A DNA stretch of 64,000 nucleotides from Pseudomonadota bacterium (GTDB taxonomy: Bacteria > Pseudomonadota > Gammaproteobacteria > Acidiferrobacterales > UBA6901). Location: contig JAJYEX010000002.1 of assembly GCA_021785515.1 (NCBI GenBank), forward strand, positions 157,328-221,327, read 5' to 3'. The position numbers and the translations under genes are program-made. Under the pieces are notes generated by a model. The model did no database searches and was not told the origin of the DNA. It was given only the letters and a program-made list of their open reading frames with translations. How positions within the stretch are numbered: position 1 is the first letter of the stretch; every line of letters starts with the position of its first letter. Below are positions 56,772 to 64,000 of the stretch, piece after piece.

Positions 56772-58346
56772 ATGACCGACCCTCATTCACAGAAAATTCT
56801 CATTCTGGATTTTGGTGCGCAGTACACCCAGCTCATTGCCCGCCGGGTGCGGGAAGCGGGTGTGTACTGCGAGATTTATCCCTACGACCTCGGTGCCGAG
56901 GAGGTCCGGCGGTTCGCCCCGCGCGGAATCATCCTGTCGGGCGGTCCGGAATCCGTCACTGTGGCCGAGGCGCCGCGGGCGCCGCAGCTGGTATTTGAGC
57001 TGGGTGTCCCGGTGCTGGGTATCTGCTACGGTCAGCAGACGATGGCGGCCCAGCTCGGCGGCGCGGTTGAGTCCGCTGACAAGCGCGAGTTCGGCTATGC
57101 GCGGGTGCGCATGCGCGGCCACTCGCGATTGTTCCGGGGTATACGGGACGAGGTTGCCGAGGGCGGCGAGGAGTACCTGCACGTATGGATGAGTCATGGC
57201 GATCGTGTCACCAGCCTGCCTGATGGCTTCCGGGTCATCGGTTCGAGTGATGGCGCTCCCTTTGCCGGAATCGCTGACGAGAAGCGCAATTTCTATGGTG
57301 TCCAGTTCCATCCGGAAGTGACCCACACGACCCAGGGCGCAGCCATCCTGGAGCACTTCGTGCGCGATATCTGCAGCTGCGGTGCGCTGTGGACGCCGGG
57401 CAACATCATCGAATCCATGGTAGGCACCGTGCGTGCCCAGGTCGGCGCCGATGAAGTGCTGCTCGGACTGTCCGGTGGAGTGGATTCCTCGGTGGTGGCG
57501 GCACTGCTGCACCGCGCGATCGGTCCGCAGCTCACCTGCATATTTGTCGACAACGGTTTGCTGCGCCTGAACGAGGGTGACCAGGTGATGGCGACCTTTG
57601 CGGAACATATGGGCGTCAAGGTCATACGGGTAGATGCCGAGAACCGGTTCCTGGAGGCGCTGCACGGTATCGCTGACCCGGAGGCCAAGCGCAAGGCCAT
57701 AGGCCGCGTGTTCATCGAGGTATTCGAGGAAGAGGCGGCGAAGATCCGGGGCGCAAAGTGGCTGGCCCAGGGCACGATCTATCCGGACGTGATCGAATCG
57801 GCGGCCGCACGCACCCGCAAGGCCCATGTGATCAAGTCGCACCATAACGTTGGCGGCCTGCCGGAGCGCATGCATCTGCAGCTGCTCGAACCCCTGCGCG
57901 AGCTGTTTAAGGATGAGGTGCGTGCAATCGGTACCGAGCTCGGTCTGCCGCATGCCATGGTCTACCGCCATCCGTTTCCTGGTCCGGGCCTCGGTGTGCG
58001 CATTCTCGGGGAAGTGAAGAAGGAGTATGCGGACATCCTGCGCAAGGCTGATGCCATCTATCTGGAGGAACTATACCGGGGCGGGCTCTATGACAAGGTG
58101 AGCCAGGCATTCGCCGTTTTTCTGCCGGTGCGCTCGGTGGCGGTGCTGGGCGATGCGCGGGCCTACGACTACGTCGTTGCGCTGCGGGCGGTCGAGACGG
58201 TGGACTTCATGACCGCGCGCTGGGCGCACCTGCCCTATGAGGTGCTCGAGCGGATGTCAAACCGGATTATCAACGAGGTTCGAGGGATTTCGAGAGTGGT
58301 ATACGATATTTCCGGAAAGCCGCCCGCGACCATCGAGTGGGAATGA
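56772..58346 (+). CDS. guaA: GMP synthase (glutamine-hydrolysing)
   Basis: The 524-residue enzyme makes GMP from XMP. The N-terminal amidotransferase has Cys85 in [10 protein letters not shown] with its His-Glu in FHPEVTHT. The ATP pyrophosphatase domain has the [10 protein letters not shown]-loop (about 232), and the dimerisation domain ends in PPATIEWE. It is in an operon with guaB, as usual. Confidence 0.97.
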   Translation: MTDPHSQKILILDFGAQYTQLIARRVREAGVYCEIYPYDLGAEEVRRFAPRGIILSGGPESVTVAEAPRAPQLVFELGVPVLGICYGQQTMAAQLGGAVESADKREFGYARVRMRGHSRLFRGIRDEVAEGGEEYLHVWMSHGDRVTSLPDGFRVIGSSDGAPFAGIADEKRNFYGVQFHPEVTHTTQGAAILEHFVRDICSCGALWTPGNIIESMVGTVRAQVGADEVLLGLSGGVDSSVVAALLHRAIGPQLTCIFVDNGLLRLNEGDQVMATFAEHMGVKVIRVDAENRFLEALHGIADPEAKRKAIGRVFIEVFEEEAAKIRGAKWLAQGTIYPDVIESAAARTRKAHVIKSHHNVGGLPERMHLQLLEPLRELFKDEVRAIGTELGLPHAMVYRHPFPGPGLGVRILGEVKKEYADILRKADAIYLEELYRGGLYDKVSQAFAVFLPVRSVAVLGDARAYDYVVALRAVETVDFMTARWAHLPYEVLERMSNRIINEVRGISRVVYDISGKPPATIEWE

Positions 58347-58596
58347 TCACGTGTCCAGCGCCCGCTGGCGCCTGAACTCATCGGGACACACAAATCAATT
58401 GTTGTTTCAGTTGTGCCGGTGCTTCGGGATGACTGTTCAAAAGACTGTTCATGCACCATCGTGCAGAAATGGAAAAATCTCATCCGGTCCTGGTCGCGGA
58501 GTGTCCGTCGCTTGCGTGAGTCGACGGTCCCGGCCTCTGTGCGGCCGATAGGAGGTCTGCGGGCGTGCGTTGCAGCTGGTGTGTAATGGATTGTGA

Positions 58597-59094
<498 letters not shown>

Positions 59095-59130
59095 CCAGAT
59101 CGGTGTTGCGCCAGACCTAGCCCGCAGGCG

Positions 59131-60558
59131 TCACATGGCAGGTGCCCTCAGATGGAGCGCACCATTGCGGTCATTTGCCCGCAACTCCCGGTCCAGTTTG
59201 ACCAGCACGTTGTAGTAGATCCGGATGCGCCGGACATATTCCACAGGCTCATAGCCACGCGCATAACCGTACTTGGTCTTGGGGTACCAGGCGTGCATGG
59301 CCAGCAGGGGAAGGCGCTTGCGGACGTCTTTCCAGCTGTCCGGGTTGCCGCCCAGTTTCTGTGCGAGGATGCGCGCATCCTCGAGATGGTTGATGCCGAC
59401 GTTGTAAGCTGCCAAAGCCATCCATGTCCGGTCGGGTTCGGGGATATGGGACGGCAGCTGGTTGATCATGTCTCGCAGGTATTCTGCTCCACCGTCGATG
59501 CTGCCTGCCGGAGTGAAGGGATCGGCGATGTGGAGATTGCTGGCAGTCGGCAGGGTCAGCATCATCATGCCGCGCACGCCGGTGGGTGACACGGCGTTCG
59601 GGTCCCAGAAGGATTCCTGGTAGGCCATGGCAGCGAGCAGCCTCCAGTCGATGTGGTATTTTCGCCCGAAGGTCTGGAACAGCGGCTTATAGGTTGGCAG
59701 TGTGGTCTTGAGCTTCTGCTTGTAGGCCTCGATATTCATAGGCCTGAAGCTTTCGCGGATGCTGTAATAGCGCCGGATCAGTGCAGCCAGTTTGCCCGAA
59801 CGACGCATGTGATCGAGGAACTTTACGGCCGCGTTGTACAGGCTGTTGTCATTGCTGATCGGGAAAGCCCAGGCGAGATTGTCCGCAGGCCCCAGGTTGA
59901 AGGCGACCTTGATGTCAGGATAGAACGGACGGTTGAGCGCAACGATGTTGGAGTCGGCAACCGTGAAAAGCGCCTGCTTCTGCTGCACCTCTATCAGGAG
60001 GTCCTCGGCCTCGGCATCGTGCACAGTTTTCCACGTCAGGCCGGGGTAGCGCTGGCGAAGCTGCTTAAGCCTTTCTACGTAGCTGCTTCCTGCGACTACA
60101 TCGATCACCTGTCCCTGGAGGGCATCCAGATTCTTCGGTGGCGTCGTACCATCACGATAAACAAGCTGTTCATAGACATGTTGATACGGCGGCGTGAAGC
60201 GGACCACTTTGAGGCGATCGGGCGTGATTGCCAGTCCGGCAGCGGCGAAGTCCGCCTGGTTGTTGGCAATCATGGGTACGATGTCGCGCGAGCGGTCTGC
60301 AACCTCGATCCGCAATGCAACACCCAGGTGTTTGGCGAAAGCCCTGGCGAGGTCGTATTCGATTCCGGCAGGCCCGACCGGACCCTGGTAATAGGTGGTT
60401 GGGCTATTCCGGGTCAGCACCAGGAGCTCCCCGGCCTTTTTTACCATCTGGAGCTTGCTTTCGCCAAACGGCGTGCAGCCGGAAAGCAGCCCCACAGCAA
60501 GTACCAGCACCCCCATGGTAGTGCGAGGAATGCGGTTTATTGATGATTTTGCAGACAT
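59131..60558 (-). CDS. mltF: membrane-bound lytic transglycosylase MltF
   Basis: The 475-residue protein has a lipoprotein signal with Cys28 in LLSGCTP and an SBP-bac-3-like regulatory domain (about 45-270). A transglycosylase domain follows with YQESFWDPNAVSPTGVRG, whose Glu (about 314) is catalytic. It cleaves peptidoglycan from the outer membrane. It lies between tadA (convergent) and tRNA-Ser. Confidence 0.93.
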   Translation of the reverse strand: MSAKSSINRIPRTTMGVLVLAVGLLSGCTPFGESKLQMVKKAGELLVLTRNSPTTYYQGPVGPAGIEYDLARAFAKHLGVALRIEVADRSRDIVPMIANNQADFAAAGLAITPDRLKVVRFTPPYQHVYEQLVYRDGTTPPKNLDALQGQVIDVVAGSSYVERLKQLRQRYPGLTWKTVHDAEAEDLLIEVQQKQALFTVADSNIVALNRPFYPDIKVAFNLGPADNLAWAFPISNDNSLYNAAVKFLDHMRRSGKLAALIRRYYSIRESFRPMNIEAYKQKLKTTLPTYKPLFQTFGRKYHIDWRLLAAMAYQESFWDPNAVSPTGVRGMMMLTLPTASNLHIADPFTPAGSIDGGAEYLRDMINQLPSHIPEPDRTWMALAAYNVGINHLEDARILAQKLGGNPDSWKDVRKRLPLLAMHAWYPKTKYGYARGYEPVEYVRRIRIYYNVLVKLDRELRANDRNGALHLRAPAM

Positions 60559-60624
60559 TATTAAGATTATAAGCTAGAAGAGGGGTTGTCTCGTACTCGG
60601 AGTACACGTAAGCTACACGCCCTC

Positions 60625-60715
60625 GGAGAGGTACCGAAGCGGTCATACCGGCGCAGACTCGAAATCTGTTGGGGGCTTACGCCCCACGTGGGTTCGAATC
60701 CCACCCTCTCCGCCA
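60625..60715 (+). tRNA. tRNA-Ser(CGA)
   Basis: A 91-base class II tRNA starts GGAGAGG and ends CCTCTCC plus G and an encoded CCA. The anticodon loop CTCGAAA gives CGA. The long variable arm (GGGGGCTTACGCCCC region) and GGTTCGAATCC T-arm are as expected for serine. Confidence 0.97.
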
Positions 60716-61248
60716 ATACCGATTGTAACTGATTGTTATTATTTAAATTTATTCCGGTTTCCGCAGCCTACCTACATTGCTACCCACATTCCGGCACGGT
60801 AATCCCCCATTTCTAGTTGCCGTGAGAAATGGCGTCAGGAGGCCTTCACGGGCCATCTGACGCCAGACCTTGTCGGTACCGTAGACACCGGATTCGCCTG
60901 CCAGAAGCGATGGATGTCAGGCATCAAGATCTCATCGCGCTGGGCACGGACAGAGCGTAGTGCACGGATTGTGTGCTCTCGCCGCATGGCGCCGGTAGGC
61001 GGACGGGGCGACCTGCAAAGCTCTGCAGATCGGCCCGACCCCGTAAGTCTGCCGGTACCGGTCGATGTAGGCGTTTATGACTTCAGTTTGCGGTCGAGCT
61101 TGCGCCTTAAGCGAAAAAAGCGCCGGCAGGTTCAAGGGGTGAATGCAACACCTTCCGATTAATATACTGAACCGGAGGGAAGTTGAATGGCTCAAATGGG
61201 ACGTCCCAGATTACCGTCGGAGGGCAAGTGCGTGGTTTGTGTCGAGGA
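60716..61248. other. AT-rich tRNA-flanking segment and IS remnant
   Basis: An AT-rich stretch follows the tRNA, with a near-perfect 12-base tandem repeat (CTACCTACATTG at 60768-60779, CTACCCACATTC next to it). A degraded IS3 transposase lies beyond it. No integrase gene was seen. Confidence 0.5.
60826..61110 (-). pseudogene. IS3-family OrfB remnant with frameshifts
   Basis: Leftward translation gives TEVINAYIDRYRQTYGVGP, ICRALQVAPSAYRRHAA, then in a second frame AQRDEILMPDIHRFWQANP, and in a third GVYGTDKVWRQMAREGL. These are consecutive parts of the IS3-type OrfB N-terminal region, so at least two frameshifts have occurred. The catalytic DDE domain is absent. Confidence 0.8.
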
Positions 61249-62451
61249 TTATGGGATGGTCACAGGATAGCCAACCGTGTTGGCCACACCTGAAGCGTTG
61301 AAAACATATAGGTAGGCGGTTTCGCCGCTCGTAAACTGCCCCAGATTGACCGTAAACGTCACCGAACCGTCGCTCCACGCTGTCGGGATCTGCATTTCCC
61401 GGATGGTCGACTCGGCAAGTGATGGGGCATTCCCCAGCATGACCCGTGCAAGGCTTGTGTCGAGATAAATGTCCTCGAAATATCGCCAGTTGTTGGGTTC
61501 GCCAAAGGGCACGGCATAGCCGCCGATACCCACGGTGCGGTTGTTGCCGGAATACTTGTCGGTGGGACCGGCGTAGCCAATCATCAACTTTCCATTTTCC
61601 CAGACATTGACATAGCCGTCGGAGTTTGGAGTAAGCTTCATGGCTACCTCGATCTTCAGCCAGCGGCCGAACGGATTGGTCCCGAAATTCCAATAGTGGC
61701 CATTACCGTTGTCGTCGGGAAACTGCAGCGAAGTCCCGTCGTCGTTGATCCCCCACTGGGCTGGCGCGGTCGTGGCGTTGTCAAGCGCGGGTTCCGCGTA
61801 GCCGGTATACCAGTTCGCTGCGACCCCGCTCCCGTCTCCGTAAGGACCGCAGCAGACCGAGTAGGCAAAATTCTTGTTGTTGTCCGTTCTGTTGGTAGTG
61901 AAAATCCAATTGGGAGCGTAGTTCTGGTACCAGCTCGCGTAGATGTAATACGGGAACGTCACATTGTAGATATCCTTGAAAACGATGACGTTGTAGCCTC
62001 CATCCGCCCCATTGGTGCCGTAATGTGAGCCGGCGATGTACTGCGTGTCATGTGGATCAGGCAGCGGCACTCCGTTAAACGGGGCTCGGTAGGTGGCGTT
62101 GTAAGTCGGATCTTGATCCGGCCAGGCGCCAGACCACTTGTCGAAAATATTCGTGCCGGATCCGTTATCCCATACAAGCGGCGCAGCGGTCGGTTTGGTA
62201 CCAAATCCAGACCCCGTCACTGTCACAGTCACGTTCTGGGTCCAGGTACCGTTGAGCTCTGTGATTGCAGGCGTTGAGGACGTATTCGTACTGCTTCCGG
62301 AGGAAGTAACTGGGGTGGATCCGGTGGCTGGGCTTGAGCTGGATCCGGCGCTACAAGCAGCAAGTCCAAGGGGCAGTATCAGAGTTACAACGAAATGCGC
62401 AAGCAAACGGAGAGCCTGAGAGCGTATGCCAGCATTATTGGCCATTTTCAT
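61249..62451 (-). CDS. secreted lipoprotein with lectin/lyase-like domain
   Basis: The 400-residue protein has a lipoprotein signal (LAAC, Cys33), a Ser/Thr-rich linker (about 34-65), and a segment like an IPT fold (NVTVTVTGSGFGTKP). A large domain with many Trp, Tyr and Asn follows, such as WNFGTNPFGRWLKIEVAMK and NVWENGKLMIGYAG. The latter resembles concanavalin-type beta-jelly-roll proteins, including polysaccharide lyases that bind or cleave uronic-acid polymers. No catalytic residues can be assigned. The base composition is less GC-rich than its surroundings, and IS remnants flank it, so horizontal transfer is likely. The start could be 62451 or two codons later. Confidence 0.65.
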   Translation of the reverse strand: MKMANNAGIRSQALRLLAHFVVTLILPLGLAACSAGSSSSPATGSTPVTSSGSSTNTSSTPAITELNGTWTQNVTVTVTGSGFGTKPTAAPLVWDNGSGTNIFDKWSGAWPDQDPTYNATYRAPFNGVPLPDPHDTQYIAGSHYGTNGADGGYNVIVFKDIYNVTFPYYIYASWYQNYAPNWIFTTNRTDNNKNFAYSVCCGPYGDGSGVAANWYTGYAEPALDNATTAPAQWGINDDGTSLQFPDDNGNGHYWNFGTNPFGRWLKIEVAMKLTPNSDGYVNVWENGKLMIGYAGPTDKYSGNNRTVGIGGYAVPFGEPNNWRYFEDIYLDTSLARVMLGNAPSLAESTIREMQIPTAWSDGSVTFTVNLGQFTSGETAYLYVFNASGVANTVGYPVTIP

Positions 62452-62686
62452 GTTTCTGAAAATAATTGTTTGACAATAAGTCCAACCGCAATGCAACAAA
62501 CGTGCACCCTAAAAACCTCTTCCACGCTAGAGCTATCAGTAAAAGCACAATCGCGTAATTCGGATACAATCGTTCATGCCATGTCCTCTTCCACTGTGCA
62601 CCAGGAAGGCGGAGTGCAGACGCGTGATGCACAGACACAACGAGTGCTGCCCTGATCGAGTGCGCGAGGTCGGCCGGGAAGTCCTG

Positions 62687-63097
62687 TCATGCATCGCGTC
62701 GTTGTTGCACAATCGACACGGGGAAATCTTGCTGTAACAGCTCTTGCCTCGTGATGTATACAAGCGGCGTTATGAAAGCAATAGGATCTGTAGTCACATT
62801 GGGTAAGCTAGAGGCAGGCTTCTGATTGATAAAGAAGAAGTTGATATTCGCTCTTTGACTGCCGATGGACGGACGTGACCGTCGCAGGATAACGCGGGGC
62901 AGGAGCTTCGGAAGATCTGGAGGGTTGCAAACGCTGCCGCCCTTGATTGTTTCCTCGCCGCTTGCGCAGCGAGAATCCCGAAAGTATCCATTGAGCTCGT
63001 TAAGGACCACGAAGTGCTTCTCGCGTCCTGTTGACGTTCCAGCTGTACGAAAAAAATTCCAACTTTTGGACGGTAGCTTAGGACAGTGCGATGGCAC
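62687..63097 (-). CDS. hypothetical protein (doubtful)
   Basis: A 136-codon leftward frame with GTG start has mixed but protein-like composition (ANINFFFINQKPASSLPNV, FITPLVYITRQELLQQDFPV). No family, no clear ribosome binding site and no operon partner were found. It may be spurious or a decayed gene in the island-like region. Confidence 0.2.
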   Translation of the reverse strand: MPSHCPKLPSKSWNFFRTAGTSTGREKHFVVLNELNGYFRDSRCASGEETIKGGSVCNPPDLPKLLPRVILRRSRPSIGSQRANINFFFINQKPASSLPNVTTDPIAFITPLVYITRQELLQQDFPVSIVQQRRDA

Positions 63098-63170
63098 TTT
63101 ACTTTATGCATCGAGCAGATGGCCATGGAGACGGATCTGTCGGCGTGTCTCGGCGCTGGGAACTTTGCAG

Positions 63171-63620
63171 TCACGGATGGGGTTTGAGTATTCGTTTTCG
63201 GATTCGCGACTCGGTGCGATGAAGTCGGCTGCTGCGCTGGATCTGCGCGAGGAGCGCAAAGAACCCGACATCCGCCGCCATGGCTTGGCTCGGGCAGCGC
63301 GTCGTCCGTTCGCTCCACAATCGCACGGCATGCGTGAAGCGCAGATTCCGCGGATCGACGCACGAGGTGGCCACAACCTGCACCATGAGCAAACGAATGA
63401 GATTATAGGCAAGGAGGCATACCCACAGCTTCTTCACGATCCACTGGCAGATGCGATACAGCCCAACACTTCCGTGCCGAGCGTAGTCTTGATATTGCGC
63501 AGGTCGAGTTCGATGGTCCAGCGCTGAGTATGCAGGCGCGCGAGTTGTTCACCCTTGCGGAGGCTGAATGATCGACCATCTATCGTCACCAGAATCCGCG
63601 GACGTTTCTCACCTCTGTGA
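63171..63620 (-). pseudogene. IS4-family transposase remnant
   Basis: Leftward translation shows the IS4 signature RPRILVTIDGRSFSLRKGEQ, RLHTQRWTIELDLRNIKTTL, then after a frame change VKKLWVCLLAYNLIRLLMVQ and finally the basic tail RIRKRILKPHP. The N-terminal half with the first catalytic aspartates is missing. It is a dead fragment. Confidence 0.75.
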
Positions 63621-64000
63621 GCCGCAACTCAATCGCCTCTATGCGATGGCGCTCGCCCACTACGGGGTCGTGGACGATCCGGCGCGCGTGCGGGATCCCA
63701 ATGGAAAAGGGACCAATTAGTCAAGAGCCACATACGGCAATTCCGCTTGTACGAATCCGTGCGGGGGCGGTGGGTGACCACCGCCCCTACCGCGACCCCG
63801 CGGAGAGCTGTCAGGGCATGTTAGCGAATAGGGAAGAGCGGTCCCGGCGCAGCAGGGTGGCCGCGATCGATTAACTCGCGGTTGGTAACATGACGTCGGA
63901 GATCCGATTCTGCGATGGGCACAAAACGCATGCTGGGTCGCGGGAGGCTATAGCAGTTATGCCGGGTTCCGGGCACGCACCTGTAAGCGTCCGCCATCGA
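63621..64000. other. end of window, no supported gene
   Basis: Only short frames. The first 100 bases may belong to the transposase remnant; the remainder shows no gene, RNA or repeat that I recognise. Confidence 0.35.

Noticed and set aside
58378-58410. Terminator after guaA
   Set aside because: The CCAGCG/CGCTGG hairpin near 58358 has only a two-base loop and no T-run.
60716-60800. Phage attachment site with a second tRNA end
   Set aside because: No repeat of the tRNA 3' end was found up to 64000; only a short tandem repeat is present, so attachment could not be shown.

Overview
The window reads as chromosomal DNA of a GC-rich gammaproteobacterium, probably a sulfur-oxidising chemolithotroph. 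The right half keeps a gene order typical of that class: suhB-trmJ-cysE-iscRSUA-hscBA-fdx-iscX-ndk-rlmN-pilW-rodZ-ispG-hisS-yfgM-bamB-der, then xseA, guaB-guaA, tadA and mltF. The left half is accessory in character. It carries rhodaneses, DsrE and TusA sulfur carriers and an SQR-like flavoprotein. An Acidiferrobacter/Thioalkalivibrio-like organism would fit, but that is inference.

Layout. 1-4.1 kb: an ArsR-rhodanese fusion regulator behind a clear promoter/operator, an integrase remnant with a nonsense codon, and a leftward flippase-like protein plus family 2 glycosyltransferase pair. 4.2-13.9 kb: a Sel1-repeat protein; a very large Gly/Ala-rich exported protein with four long repeats and a VPxPA-type C-terminal anchor, split by a one-base frameshift; a periplasmic rhodanese; a small membrane protein; an SDR oxidoreductase; and a cysteine-rich small protein. 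14.5-21 kb: a glycogen block with two GH57 enzymes around glgA, followed by glgB. 21-27 kb: a CBS-domain protein, an EamA-type permease, a GlcG/HbpS-like protein, and a MarR regulator followed by a double-CDGSH protein, a YceI protein and a membrane protein. 27-30 kb: a sulfur module (DsrE, TusA, SQR-like flavoprotein, DUF1641) preceded by a good sigma-54 promoter and an activator-type palindrome. 30.4-34.4 kb: a diguanylate cyclase, a probable small RNA with many GGA motifs and a strong terminator, ferredoxin FdxA and a PilZ-like protein. 34.4-60.6 kb: the conserved housekeeping block. 60.6-64 kb: tRNA-Ser(CGA) followed by IS3 and IS4 remnants and a lectin/lyase-like lipoprotein, which looks like the edge of an island.

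How the parts may work together. DsrE, TusA and DUF1641 probably handle sulfane sulfur produced at the flavoprotein. The glycogen genes, the GGDEF protein, the PilZ-like protein and the candidate CsrA-binding RNA suggest control linking carbon storage and lifestyle. IscR probably represses the isc operon through a box that overlaps the end of cysE. No rRNA, CRISPR array or complete mobile element was seen.
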